Shown in pieces: positions 1-12,553 of a stretch of 64,000 nt of DNA. Numbering within the stretch: the first letter of the stretch is position 1; the number at the start of each line of letters is the position of its first letter. Made by a program: the position numbers and the translations under genes. The notes below the pieces were generated by a model. That model worked only from the letters and a program-made list of their open reading frames with translations. It made no database searches and was not told the DNA's origin. Source of the DNA: Hyparrhenia diplandra (taxonomy: Eukaryota > Streptophyta > Magnoliopsida > Poales > Poaceae); assembly GCA_015847255.1 (NCBI GenBank), contig JADLZK010005511.1, positions 434,001 to 498,000 of the forward strand, written 5' to 3'.

Positions 1-557
1 CATTCTGACTCCAGTGACGCGAAACCTCTGCCGCCCCCTTGTTTCAGTAGCATATATAGCACATCTTCTGACTTGTGTTATCTGCATGTACAATTATTCC
101 CAAGCGTTAATCCAAGGATAAAACCAGAAAAATAGGAGCAAACAGGATAACTTTGAATTTTGCATTGAAAATATGCACTTGTTTCGCCCCTGCCTGCAGT
201 ATAGCCAGAAATATAGGTGGCACTCAAAGAGACAAAATCAACTATGTTGCATTCGTGAACCCACTAACGAATGCACATATCAAGGCTTGCTTTAGTTTCT
301 CTATTTAAATTAATTCATGTGCTACTGGACAACACAAAACACACTTGGAGGAGATATAATTGACCTTTGGCCTGTTCGGCTGCCATGGCTGCAGCTGCTG
401 CTGCAGGCTCTGGCTGCAATTGCTATCTACAGGTGCGAATAAAACAACAAGCAATTGACTAACTGAGCATGTAATGGACAATGAGCACAGAAATTTAGGT
501 AAGTGGTATAAAGAAAATTGCTTACCTCTCGAAACTTCAGCATCCATGCATCTGTCA
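1..557. other. 3' flank of NLR1, no gene seen
   Basis: No convincing gene is present. The first 60 bases, ending in a run containing CAGTAGCATATATAGC, recur in diverged form near 50350-50420, so this edge belongs to a dispersed repeat. A minus-strand open frame at 305-547 has no recognisable domain. It directly follows the NLR1 C-terminus and probably represents decayed downstream DNA. Confidence 0.5.
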
Positions 558-3330
558 TCATATTCTTTGCCAAATATTTTTCTTAGTTAATTTAACGACG
601 ACCATCCTGATGTGGATAATTTTCTGAAGTTCTTTGTTCGAGGCATTTTCTTTACGTCCATCGCAAAGCTTCTCTACAACCTCCTCTGCAGTGTCTTCCA
701 AGTATAATTCCTCCAGGGTTCTAAGGTACTCAATGCCCTGAGGCAGGCACTTCAGGTTTTGACAGTCAGACAATACTAACTCAACCAGGCTTGCCAGTGC
801 ACCTTCTTCTATTATGACTTGGTTGATCTGTGGAGCACCCCATATTCTTAGCACTCGCAGTCTAGGAAACGCCTTTGTGAAGGGAAGTACAACGTTTTTC
901 CATTATAAGACTTATTAAGCACAAGACACTGTAAACCGTGTAACACCTTGAGGCTAGAAAATGAGTCTTCATCAAGTCCGGAGAATCTCGAAACAACTCG
1001 GAAAGGTTGTTAAGGTGCGACCGGGACGAGAGAATCCGAGGCAACAAGTTGCTTTCCAGTTGCCCTAGCAAAGTGCAAGTCTAGTAAGAGTCTGTGGTAA
1101 AACAGAGTGCTTCTAATGGTAGTACTTCATTTTCGTTTTGATGCATGAATTGATAGCTTTGTAAGATGACCCATGTTGGTGATAGCACTGCACAAGTTGG
1201 AAGCGTGCTCACTTAGCACATTACAAACTGAAAATGTTCTCAACTCTGTCCAAAGCGGCAACATCACAAAGTGTCTCGAGCTTGCTTTAACCTCTTGCAG
1301 AACATGCAGGCTGGTCAAATGCTTTATGCCTCTAGGCACCGAAATTCCACTAAAATGTCGTTCATGTCTTTCGATTACTACGCACCTGCGTACAGAAACC
1401 TAAGGTTCTTCAGTTTTGCTATCTTTGTTTGGTAAAGATAGCAGAGAAGTAAAGAGTGCATCCAAGCACTTCTAAGTTTTTGCGATCTTCCTATTGCCTC
1501 GGGTAGAACCTCAATTGCGGTAAATCTAAGACCCGAAACCTCAGATTGAACAAGTTGAAGACCTCATTAGGCAACATCTTGATTTGTGTACCTTGCAGAT
1601 CCAAAGTTGACAAAGCAAGTTTGAAGATGCAAGGATAGGCCTTAGCAATTCAATATCAATGGAACTCGTAAAAGCATATCTTTGCCCGTAGATGTGTTGC
1701 ACCAGATTGACTCAACGATGAAATATTGGAACTTTGTATTGATAGTCGACGCGAGCTGCCTATCGAAAATGTCAAGTGTCCCATGTAAACTTTTCCAAAG
1801 CATTCTAGCTCTCGCTTTGTCAAGAGCAAGATGGCGGATAACATCATGCACTCGATTAATCGCTTCACTCTTCCAAACTCATTATTCTCAACAAGTTTGC
1901 GTGGGCTTCGGTTTATAAGATCATTCAAGTAGCCCTCAAAGCAACTTCTTCCCGTGTATTGTTCTCTTTTTCATTGATAAATCCGAAGTAATCCAAAGGC
2001 GTTGTTAACCTTCTCCTCTTGGTTCATAATCCTCGGAAAGAGTGCACAATGTAAGAAACAGCAGTTCTTGAGTTCATATGGAAGGTCCTCCAAACCGACT
2101 TTCAAAATGCTATCAACACCGGGGATTGTGTTTCGATTGATCGCAATTTCTGGTACACCTTTTCCCATTCGAGAGTAAGTTGGAGGTTTGAAACACAAGA
2201 GCCGCCCTATGCATGCGATAGCAAGAGGCAAACCATCACACTTTTCTAGGAACTTTGTCGCCAAATCCCATAACTCCAAAGGGCATCTCTTGTCCTCATT
2301 GTTCCCAAAAGCTAGCTTGAAAAATAGCATATAAGAGTGATTTTCTTGTAGAGGTTTTAGCATAATTGCACAATCATTAGTTGCCAATGACGCAACTTCG
2401 GATAACCTTGATGTGAGAACAAATCGGCTTTATAATTGTTAGTAGGAAAAACATTCATGATATCAATCCACACATCCTCGTTCCCAAACATCATCAAGCA
2501 CTAAGATGTACCTTTTACCTTCTAGATGGTTATGGATGGCCTCAACTACAATTCTCATTTCCATATTGCTAGAATCGATTGAGATGTTAAATGCCCCAGC
2601 AATTCTTTTCAGCAAATCCTCAATTTGGTAACTCTTGGACACGATTACCCATGCAAACATGAAACTTCGACTTTCACATTGTTATAGACATGACCAACCA
2701 AAGTAGTTTTACCTACGCCACCCATGCCCCAAACTGCTGTTATTCTAGTGCTCCTTTTTTCCAAATCACCAACTAGCCATCCCTTGAGCTTGTCAGCAGT
2801 ATCTTCGATACCCACTAGGTCGCCATCCCTTGAAAAACACAAATTTTGAGTGTAGGATTTCACATGATGGTCACCGCTGTGAGTGTGTCCATGCATTCCT
2901 GGGATGACATAACGGGCCCTCCTTTTTGCAGCATCTTCAAGCTCGGCATTGATATTGCCGAGCTTGTGAGCGAGACGGTGCCAAACCTTGACATGCTTGA
3001 TCCTCTTTTTCATCTTTGCTGCAAAACCTCCATGCTTGTCATCCTCAAGCTTGTACATGAACTCATCGACAACATCCTCGATCCGGAAAGATAGTTCCGG
3101 ATCTTGTTGGACGAAGATGCCGATGGTCTCGTCGGTATCCTTGAACTTCTCGACTCAAGCAAGTAGGCTTTCATGCTCACCAGCTCCTCCTTGGCTTTGT
3201 GGATCTCGCCATAGAGACCATTGAGAGCGAAGCTTCCTTGCAAAGCAGGGATGCTCCATAGGTTGCTGCTTCTTTTCGCCAAGGCTGCACCTAGCTTGCC
3301 GATCAGCAGTCCCACAACAGCCTCCGCCAT
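558..3330 (-). pseudogene. NLR1: decayed RPM1-like CC-NB-LRR resistance gene
   Basis: This is a remnant of a cytoplasmic immune receptor of the RPM1-like coiled-coil NB-ARC LRR class. The start at 3330 gives MAEAVVGLLIGKLGAAL, the same N-terminus as the other four copies. Reading towards lower coordinates, the pieces are a CC domain, the P-loop GMGGVGKTT (about 2730), kinase-2 LVLDDVW (about 2480), GLPLA (about 2230), and LRR fragments to 558. The pieces lie in different frames, with breaks near 3155, 3030, 2650, 2400, 1970, 1650 and in the LRR, so no full protein is possible. The C-terminal end differs from the shared end of the other copies, which end in a GNEFAG-like motif. It is the most diverged member of the array. 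The family assignment is secure. The number of frameshifts is approximate. Confidence 0.9.
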
Positions 3331-4700
3331 GGTGGATGTCTGGACTTCCTGGAGTGCTCAGAATCACAGGTGTGTGCACATGGCTGCCATATGCACAAAT
3401 TTCAAAAATCTGTTCAATTTTCAGAGCTAGCTTTACTTTTTTAAAAAAAAAAACAACAGAGCTAGCTTTATTTCTAATGGAAAATCTGAACTTCCAAAGA
3501 ATATTTCCAAATTTTGTTTTGAACTGGTGAAATTAGGAGGTTGGTTACCTGAATTGGAGATGAAAACAAGTACGTGTTGCAGATCAATTCTTGTTTAAGT
3601 GATAGTATACTTCAACGAGTTAGAGGAGCACCCGGCGAGCAGTGACTAATAATAGAGCCGTTCTTCTTTAACATGTTGAACAAAGGAGAGACGCGGAGAA
3701 ACAACTTGAAGCCGTACACGAGTAGATTTCACAAATCAATTGAATTTCCAGGGCTTGTTTTCTGTTTAAGAATTAGGACATGCAAATTGGACAATCTTTG
3801 AACCGATGAAATTTGACGGAGGACAGGACTATTACCTGAATAATCAAGAAGCCAGAAAGAAAGCATGAATGGTTGCAGATCGGTCCTTGTTGCATCCAGA
3901 GTCAACGCCCACAGAGTGGGAGGAGTTGCATCTGGAAAGTGGCAAGCAGTGATTCTGCAGGGCTAGAGGACCATGACCAACTACAAGAGAGAAAGAAGGG
4001 AAGCTGAATCTTCTAGTGGCTTCATGGAAGACGGAACGAGGAAAATCTCTTTCTTGGTTGAAAGCCAATCAGAGCATTAGATGCGCTCCTTCAACATCGA
4101 ATCTAATCCAGTCTGTGAACTAACTGTTTTCAGGTGAACAATATATACGAAACTAGGTACCAAAATTCAACAAACTGTGAACTAATTGAAAATTCTGATA
4201 CCTGAACAGGGCGTGAAGCTAGAAGAAAACAAACATGCGCTGCAGATGGATATGCTGTTGCTGAATCCAATGTTGACCTCACTCCCTCGATTGAAGGTGA
4301 GAAGATGCTGCATGAGGTCCTAGAACAGCGACCAAAAGGAGATGTGGCTCTTGCAGCTTCATGGAAAATGTCTTCACGATGATGGTCTGACACTGATGCT
4401 AGTTTGATTAATTATCCTCTTGTCCTTTGCACTGATTGTAACTGGGTAACCACCCTGTACCAGCTCCAGAGAAATGGAAATGAGTGAGAAGAAGGAGAAA
4501 GCAATGCTAAGATTTGTATAAGGAGCAGTTGATCAGAATAAGCCTTTACTTTACTAGTGATTGTTCTTGTATCCTTTCGCCTCCCATTTCTTAGTAGGCC
4601 CATGAGATGATTGTTTTTCCAATATACCATTTTCCACTAGTCCTTGGTTGGTGGTCATGGTAGTAGTTGGTGCTGACTAGGTGCATTGTTATGGTTGGTC
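3331..4700 (-). promoter_or_regulatory. NLR1 upstream leader with three repeated modules
   Basis: Upstream of the NLR1 start the DNA consists of three diverged copies of a roughly 300-360 bp module. Each contains, on the plus strand, an ACCTGAA block near 3547, 3834 and 4200, which reads as a splice-donor-like CAG|GT on the minus strand. Each is followed by a stretch like GAAAGCATGAATGGTTGCAG. The same three-module layout occurs upstream of NLR2, NLR3 and NLR4. A non-coding 5' leader with repeated exons is a plausible reading, but there is no transcript evidence. Confidence 0.45.
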
Positions 4701-4713
4701 TTATATATTCATA

Positions 4714-4813
4714 CTAGTACTAGTGGATTCTCCCACGCGTTACGCATGGGTATGAAGGAGAATTCTATGAGTTACAATATTACTATCACCCTCCTATTCT
4801 TTTTCTTTTTCTT

Positions 4814-4860
<47 letters not shown>

Positions 4861-5175
4861 CCTTTTTTTCTCTATACCAACGGGTCCCACTTATAATTTT
4901 ATCAAAATATATCCATGTGAGATCTTTGTTTTAAAGGATTTATTAAAATAAATTTAATGGTGTAACCAGAATTTGATTTATTTTTTTGGTTCATGAGTTA
5001 TAACCTTTTTTATACCCATAGACATGTGGGGCACGTTGATGACATAGCACAAGGAAGGGTTAGTGGGCTGGTGAAGTGACATGCTAGTGGGGTGTTAGTG
5101 AGATGGTGAGGTGGCGTGCTTGCATGTCGAGAGAATTAGTTAGTGAGGGTTCCAAACATAAGTTTTATAGATAGA
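4714..5175 (-). mobile_element. Non-autonomous Helitron, 462 bp
   Basis: Read on the minus strand, the element starts with TCTATCTATAAAAC at 5175 and ends with CTAG at 4714. A GC-rich stretch (CCCATGCGTAACGCGTGGG) that can fold into a hairpin lies shortly before the end. The host bases are A and T at the two sides, as expected for a Helitron, with no target duplication. The homologous flanks of NLR2 (about 11505) and NLR3 (about 18230) lack the element, which confirms the borders. It contains no transposase gene. Confidence 0.85.
4800..4870. repeat. Poly-T tract
   Basis: A nearly pure T run of about 60-70 bases lies inside the Helitron at 4714-5175. It produces an artificial poly-phenylalanine open frame on the plus strand. 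Confidence 0.9.
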
Positions 5176-6480
5176 TTGTTTGTTGATCACATAGTAACAG
5201 CTAACAAGTGGGCTATGTACTGTATAACAAGTGGGATGTTTATTAGAATAAGTGGGCTAGTCCTAAAAAATAACTCTAAGCTAGCATAAGAACATGCAGT
5301 TAATCAATTCAGTATTTGACAAACTAGTCATTTATTGTCTGGGAAATGGAGAAAAGAGAAACAGTAGGTGCCGGGAAAAAAAAAAATAATTGTCACGTAA
5401 AATGAAGTTGAACTATGTGCCTATGTCAGCAAAGAAGCAATTGGCGTAATCTTTGAGTGTACAACCTATTAGAAAATTGAACTTTCACTTCACTAGAAGA
5501 AATAGAAAAAGATCAAATGAAAAGAAAAGGCATAAGTGGCCATATCTAACAGCCTGAGCCGAATTACTCCAATTGCATCAACCAACTCCATGATGTAGCC
5601 TAGCCTCTCAGCCTGCCCCTTGATCTCACGAAGCGAGTCAAAATCACGGCAAGCTAGCCGCCCATATAAAACTGTCTCAGCCTGCTCCTGACAGCGCGAC
5701 GGCTGCACAGACACATCCAATGGCTAGGCTAATACCACATCTCTGCGTCAGAACCTGCTCTGCTACGAGAACAGAGCAACACACTGAAACTTGCCGTGTT
5801 TCGAGAAAATAGAGTGTACGTTTATAGATCTACTTGCTAATAGCGGGTTACTATTACCACTGCCCAGAAAGCAGTATAAAATAAGTACCGTATTTAGCAC
5901 TGGTTAGGCAACAAGTGCATTCTACTTCATTTATCAGTGCATTCTGCTTCATTTATCAGATGAAACTGAACAGGATACCTAACTACCCTGTCTATGTGAC
6001 ACCACATAGCAGGTTCAGAGAAACCAAAGATACAGCATATACCAGATTCAGAGAAGCCAAGAATATTTTCCAGCGAAATGAAAATTACAGGCTCTATGGC
6101 TTGGATTACAGACCTGGGAGTGGCCTCAACAACAGAATGCAGCATCCCAAGCGGCCAGGACATGGTCTCTGCACCAGGCACAAATGACATGACGAAGCAA
6201 CTAAAATCACATCAGTGTTTGCGCTTAATTCGCAAACAGATTTAGTAAATTTAGATTGGCACTCTTCAGCAATCTGCAACCATTCAGAGAAGTCAGTCAC
6301 TTCCCCTGCTGATGACGGCCGGTTGTCCTGTGCTCTGCTTCCTCAATGGCTAGCTCAATACATGTTCACTTACCCCTGAACTGATGAATCACCAAGGGTC
6401 CAAAGCAGACCCACAAAGAAGGCAGCAACCTGAGGGAAATGAAGCGGACGAGGCATTTTAAGAGCCATGATTGTGCTCTG
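5176..6480. other. Duplicated intergenic spacer between NLR1 and NLR2
   Basis: No gene is recognised. Parts recur in the other spacers of the array: the TAGTTGACAAACTAGTCAT-type stretch near 5310, a block near 5640-5730 also seen near 18500 and 23780, and a block near 5870-6000 also seen near 12310-12480. The short open frames (for example minus 5493-5720) lack known domains and are not conserved as frames between the copies. I read this as shared spacer of the tandem duplication. Confidence 0.6.
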
Positions 6481-6589
6481 GCTGGTCCAATAAACAAGAA
6501 GCAGCGTAAAAAGCGTACCTTGCACACGAACTCATGAAATATAGTACCTAGGATACAAAGTCTTCAGCCACGAGTGCATCCCCTTCTCT

Positions 6590-7265
6590 GGTTACAATAT
6601 TTTTGCAAAAAGTTTTCCCCAGTTACACTAAAACCAACCATTCTAATGTGGTAATCTTCATTAGATCTTCGTCACATTCATTTGCTTCACCTTCCTGCCT
6701 AAGGACCTTTACAAGCTCAACTGCAGCATGTACCAAATATAATTCATCAAGCGTCGTAAGGTACTGAATGCTACGAGGGAGCCGCTTCAATTCAGGGCAG
6801 TCCAAAAACCATAGCTTAACAAGGCTTCCTAGTGCATCTTCTTCTATTTCTACTTGGCTGAGCAGTGGAGCATGTTTTATCTGTAGTTCTGTCAGTTTAG
6901 GAAATGACTGTGCAGAGAAGCATAAAGTTTTCCCATCATAAGCATTAGAAAGGTCAAGTAAGCATAAATTATGCAAAACCATGAGGCTAGGAAATGAGTT
7001 CTCATCAAGTTTGGAGAACATCAGCACAAAATGAGTGAGACAGTTAAGGTGCAGCCAGGAAGAGAGAATCTGAGGCACCTGTTTCTTTTCCAGCTGGCCA
7101 TTCAGTACCAGTTTAGAAAGCGTTTCTGGTAAACTAAGTTGTTCCAATGGCAACACCTCATTTTCGTTTGACATAGTAATTGACAAACTGACAAGATTGC
7201 TCAGGTTACGGACAGCACTACACACGATTAACGAGTGCTCACTTACTATCAGTTTTGGTTCCTCA
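6590..7265 (-). pseudogene. Orphan NLR leucine-rich-repeat fragment
   Basis: This minus-strand fragment matches the C-terminal LRR half of NLR2 (7545-8200) closely, including the motifs LEQLSLPETLSKLVLNGQ and KLDENSFPSLMVL. It lies directly 3' of NLR2 and includes the shared 3' flank (AATAAACAAGAAGCAGCG near 6490). Similarity stops abruptly near 7256, where NLR2-like sequence gives way to about 170 bp of unrelated DNA. A partial tandem duplication of an NLR 3' end is the simplest explanation. The open frame is extended upstream by chance sequence, so it should not be read as a real short LRR gene. Confidence 0.8.
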
Positions 7266-7500
7266 GCCATCAAAAGGGCCAAAAAGCAAAAAAGACGGGA
7301 AAATATCACTAATGTATTGTATAAAGAACATTTCAGTTACCATTATTCGTGCTCATCTACCTAACTACAAAGAAAACAAAATAGGCTAAGGATGGCCATG
7401 CACGGCAAGGCCGCACAATTTTTCTAGTAATAAACAAGAAGCAGGGTAAAAACCGTACCTAGTACATGTACTCCTGAAATAGTAGCTAGGATCCAATCCT

Positions 7501-10296
7501 TCAGCCAGCGAATTCATTCCCTTTTCTGGTGGCGACTCTTCGCCAAAGTTTTTCCCCAGTTACACTATAAACCGCCACTCTAATGTGGCTAATCTTCATT
7601 AGCTCTTCCTTGCATTCTTTGGCTTCACCTTCCTGCGTAAGGATCTTTATAAGCTCATCTGCAGCATGTCCCAAATATAATTCATCAAGCACTGTAAGAT
7701 ACTCAATGCCATGAGGGAGGCGCTTCAGCTCTGGGCAGTCCGCAACCCATAGCTTAACAAGGCTTCCTAGTGCATTTTCTTCTATTTCCACATGGCTGAG
7801 CTGCGGAGCATCCCATATAAATAGTTCTTTCAGTCTAGGAAATGACTGCACAGAGAAGCATAGTGTCTTCCCATCATAAGCCTTACAAAGGTGAAGTGAC
7901 CATAAATTACGCAGCACCATGAGGTTAGGAAACGAGTTCTCATCTAGTTTGGAGAATGTCAGCCATAGATAAGTGAGATAGTTAAGGTGCAACCAGGAAG
8001 AGAGAATCTGAGACATTAGTTTCTTTTCTAGCTGCCCAACCAGCAAGAGTTTAGAAAGAGTTGCTGGTAAACTAAGTTGTTCCAATGGCAACACTTCATT
8101 TTCGTTTGACATAGTAATTGACAAACTGACAAGATTGCTCATGTTACGGACAATTCTACACAAGATTAATGAGTGCTCACTTGTCACATCATCAACGTAA
8201 AATGTCCGTAACTCTGTCAAAGCTGCAACATCATGCAAAGTCTCTGAGCTAGCTTTGATATTTTGTAGAGTATGAAGTCCTGTCAAGTTCTTTATTATGG
8301 CACTAGGCATATTTACTCCACTGTACCGATAGAAATATCCTTCATTAATACTTACAGATGCATGCAGGTACCTAAGCTTCTTCAGTTTTGCTACATTCTT
8401 TGGTAAAGATAATAGACAAGTGTTTGCAGCATCCAATACTTCTAAGTTTTGCAATCTTCCAATGGCCTCTGGTAGAATCTCAATTTGAGTATTTCGAAAA
8501 CCCAAGAAACACAGATTAAACAAGCTGAAGACCTCATTAGGGAGCATCTTTATTTTAGTATCTTGCAGATCCAATGTTGACAACAATGTTGAGGATGTAA
8601 TGATTGACCTCAGCAAATCAATGCTAACAGAACTCGTAAAAACATAGATTGCACGGAGATGTGTTGCACCAGATATATTCAATGGCACATTACTGCTATT
8701 TATTGATAGTCTATGAGTTACATCTACCGAAGATGTCCCACGACCCTCATAAACTTTACCAAAACATTCTTTTGCTGCTTTTTGAAGGGCAAGATGGCGG
8801 ATAACATCATGCATTCGGCAACATATCACTCGTCCAGATGCATTTTTTCCACTAGCTTGCAGTAGGCTTCGGTTTAAAAGATCATTCAAGTAGCCCTCTG
8901 CCACTTGTTCTAGTGTTTTGTTCTCCTCTTCCTTGATCAATCTAGAGGTAATCCAGTGCCTAATTAATCTTCTCCTCTTCAGTTCATAATCCTCTGGGAA
9001 TATTGCACAATGCAAGAAGCAATACTTTAGTTGATATGGAAGGTCCTCCAAGCTGAGTTTTAGAATACTATCAATACCTTGGATAACATTATTAGTTGAC
9101 TGCAATTCTAACTCCTTGTACACACTATCCCATTCAGAGTGTGTTGGTTGTTTGAAAGACAATAGACGTCCCATGCATGCAATGGCAATAGGCAAGCCTT
9201 CACACTTTTGTAAGAACTTTGTCGCCAAGTCATGTAACTCTGATGGGCAACTTTTGTCACCACTATTCCAGAAAGCTGCTTTGCAAAATAAGTTCCAAGA
9301 GTGTTTTTGTCCTAGAGGTTCCATCTTAATACTGCAATTGCTAGTTGCCAATGCTGCAATTTCAAACTTTCTTGATGTGAGGACAAACCTGCTGGTACAG
9401 TTTGTCGGAAAGACATCCATGATATAATTAATCCATACATCCTTTTCCCAAACATCATCAAGAACCAAGATATACATTTTGCCTTCGAGATGTTTCTAGA
9501 TGATCTCAACTAAGCTTCTAGTTTCCATGTTAGTAGCATCAGTTAAAATGCCAAACTCTCTCGCAATCCTCTTTATGAGGTCTTCAACTTGGTAACTCTG
9601 TGACACAGTTACCCAGGCTGCAGCATCAAAATCAAGTTTCACAACCTTGTAGACATGGTCAACCAAAGTAGTTTTACCTACACCACCCATTCCCCACATA
9701 GTTGCTATTTTGTAGTTCTTTTCTTCCAGATCTCCTACGAGCCACTCTTTGAGCTTGGTTGCATTATCTTCAATACCGATTACATCCTCTTCTCTTGCAA
9801 AACAGAAATTTTGATAGGTGGATCTGCCACGATGGTCACTGCTCCCAGCATGTCCCTGCATTCCTGGGATGACATAACGGACCTTCCTTTTTGCAGCTTC
9901 TTCAAGCTCAGCATTGATATCAGAGAGCCTGTGAGCTAGACGGTGCCAAACCTTGAGATGCTTGATCCTCTTCTTCATCCTTGCTGCAAATCCTCCATGT
10001 TTGTCATCCTCAAGCTTGTACATGAACTCATCAACAACAACCTCGATCTGGAAAGATAGTTCCCGGACCTTATTGATGAAGATGCCTGTAGTATCATCGG
10101 TATCTTTAAACTTCTCTGACTCACATAGGTAGGCCTTCATGCTCTCCAGCTCCTCCTTGGCTTTGCGGATCTCGCCAAAGAGACCCTTGAGAACAGAAGC
10201 CTCTTTGCCAAGCAGGGATGAACCATAAGTTCCTGCCTGGTTCGCCAAGGCTGCACCAAGCTTGCCGATCAGCACTCCCACAACATCCTCAGCCAT
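7501..10296 (-). pseudogene. NLR2: full-length RPM1-like CC-NB-LRR with one in-frame stop
   Basis: This would be an intracellular immune receptor of about 931 residues. The start at 10296 (MAEDVVGVLIGKLGAAL) is shared with the paralogues. An in-frame upstream ATG at 10383 is not conserved. An Rx-like coiled coil covers residues 1-150, with VVVDEFMYKLED standing in for the EDVID motif. The P-loop GMGGVGKTT is at about residues 202-210, kinase-2 LVLDDVW at about 277, GLPIA at about 367, MHDV at about 495, then LRRs to GNEFAG and a stop at 7501. The only defect I see is TAG at 9496-9498 (codon 267), just after LVEII. The paralogues have CGG (Arg) there. The frame is identical on both sides of the stop. 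A truncated CC-P-loop protein of 266 residues remains possible. There is no intron in the coding part. Confidence 0.9.
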
Positions 10297-11500
10297 GGTG
10301 GTCGTGTTGACTTCCTTGAGTACTCGAATCACAGGTGTGCACAACTGCACACGTGGCTGCCATATCCAAATTTCAAAAACCATTTTAGTTCTTGGAGGTA
10401 GCTTTCTTTGAACTGGATAATCTGAACCTCCATAGCAATATTTAGAACTTTACTTTGAACTGGTGAAAGTAGGTGGTCGGTTACCTGAATAGGAGATGAA
10501 AAGAAGTAAGTGATAGTATGCTCCAATGAGTCAGAGGAGGTAAGCCCAGCGAGAATCAACTTGAAGCTGCACACGAGTGAATTTTACACAAGTCAATTTA
10601 CAGAACTTATTTTCAGCTCAAGGATCTAGACATGCATGGGACTGAACAAACTTTGAACCGGTGAAATCTGAGAGGATAATACCTGAATACAAGGATGCCA
10701 CAAAGAAAGCATGAATGGTTGCAGGTTTCTGGTCCTTATTACATCTACAGTCAATGTCTATGGAGTTGGAGGAGTTGGATCTGGCAAGCAATGATCCTGC
10801 AAGGCCAGATGATGATGACCGGTGACAAAGAATAGCGGAAGAGATAGAAGAGAAGAAGCTGAATCTTCCTGCAGCTTAGTGAATGAAGGAAACGAGGAAA
10901 AATCTCCTTCAACATCAAATCAGATCCAGTCTTTGGAGCTTGTTTTCAGGTCAACAATACGAAAGTTGGAACCAAAACTTAACAAACTGTGAATTGGTGA
11001 AATTTGATACCTGAACAAACAGTGAAGCTAGGAAACTAGCATGCGTTGCAGATGGATTTGCTGCTGCTGAATCCAATGTCAACCTCGCTCCACATAGTGG
11101 TTATGTTTTGCGAGCAAAGATGATGCAAGAGGCCCTAGAACAGCGACCAGGAAGACATGTTGCAGCTTCGTGGAAACTGTCTTTACAATGTTGGTCTGCC
11201 AGTGATGTTAGTTCTAGTTTGATTAATTATCTTCATGTCCTTTGGGCTGATTGTACTTGGGCGACAACTCTGTACCGGAAACAGAGAAATGGGTTAGAAG
11301 GAGCAGGAAGCAAACCCAAGATTTGTTTAAGGAGCAGTTGACCAGAAGAAGCCTTTTTTGTTGTAGATTAAGATGGTTCTTCTATCCTTTCACCTTGCAT
11401 TTCTTATATGGGCAATGACATGATTGTCAATTTGCTAGTCCTTTGTTGGTCATCATGGCAGTTCATGCTGACTTGGTGCATTGTTTCGGTTGATTCATAT
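10297..11500 (-). promoter_or_regulatory. NLR2 upstream leader with three repeated modules
   Basis: This region has the same triple-module layout as the NLR1 leader. The minus-strand donor-like CAG|GTA blocks lie near 10483, 10681 and 11009. It is very similar to the NLR4 leader starting at 22551, in line with a recent block duplication. A plus-strand frame at 11108-11341 is not conserved in the paralogues and is treated as chance. Confidence 0.45.
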
Positions 11501-12553
11501 ATATTCATAATGTTTGTTCATATAGTAACAACTAACAACTAACAAGTTTCTTTTTTCTTTTTTTAGAAACACTAACAACTAACAAGTTGGCTGTTTACAA
11601 CCAATTATTATTTGAACAAGTGGGCCAGTCCTCAAACAGAAAAATCTCCGGATTATTTGAATCGATGCAGTAGTTGACAAACTAGTCATTTTTTTTTTTT
11701 TTTTTTTTGCCAAAAAAAAAAAGAAACACTATATACCAGAATAAATTTGTGACGTAAATTTCACAAAATTAACTTGAGTTACCTTTTAGATCCACAATCT
11801 GAACCTTTTTTAAAAAAAAAAAACAAATTCAAACCTTGCAGTGTTGAAACTTGACAGTGTTTACCTGAATATGAGAAGCTATAGAACAAGCACGCGTTGA
11901 AGTTGAAGATCAGGCCTTCTTCTAGTCAGGGTTAGCATTGGGGAGTGGGGGGAGTTTCATCGTCAGAGATCGAAAGGGGGAAGTCATGCTGGATAGAGCC
12001 GTGAAAAAACGTCTCTATGCTTGTAGAATTAGGGGCTGATTGAAAGCTACATAATCATTAATCTGTCAGTGATGGGATGCTGTCTGGTTAAAAACACCAA
12101 TCCATGCGTGGGCCATCACCTAATGCATCATCCACTAAGTGAGGGCTGTCTGTCACAAAGCATTAGACTGACTTGGTCACTATAATTTAGACTTGTAGAG
12201 TACAGTGTACAGCAGTCCACCAACCTGTGCAACGTTCTCGCTGGAACCCAGCATCACCGAACTGTAGCACCAAAACAGGGTAAGTAAGGCATAAGAACAA
12301 CCTGAAGAAATTGAAAAAGACACCACTGCCCAGAAAGCTGTATAAAATGAGTACCTTATTGAGCATGTGCTAGGCAGGTTGAGCAGAAAGGACATTTTGC
12401 TTCATTTATCAGATCAAATTGAAGAACTTGCAGGATAAGGGACGACCAACTACCCTGTCTCTGTGACACCACACCAATATACCAGGTTCAGAGAAACCCA
12501 ACATACATCATATACCAGGTTCAGAGAAATCATCAACCCAGACATACAGCACG
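11501..12553. other. Spacer without recognisable gene
   Basis: AT-rich spacer with T and A runs (about 11690-11720 and 11810-11820). A block near 12310-12480 is shared with about 5870-6000 of the NLR1-NLR2 spacer. The site near 11505 corresponds to the empty target of the Helitron at 4714-5175. I see no gene. Confidence 0.5.

Noticed and set aside
305..547. Minus-strand open frame of 80 codons next to NLR1
   Set aside because: It lacks any recognisable domain or paralogue as a frame. Probably chance or decayed 3' flank.
4686..4934. Plus-strand open frame of 82 codons with long poly-Phe
   Set aside because: It is produced by a poly-T tract inside a Helitron, with no domain.
7256..7436. Complete Helitron ending at 7424 or so
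   Set aside because: A CTAG and a weak hairpin are present, but no TC start or empty site could be placed, so only a faint resemblance is noted.
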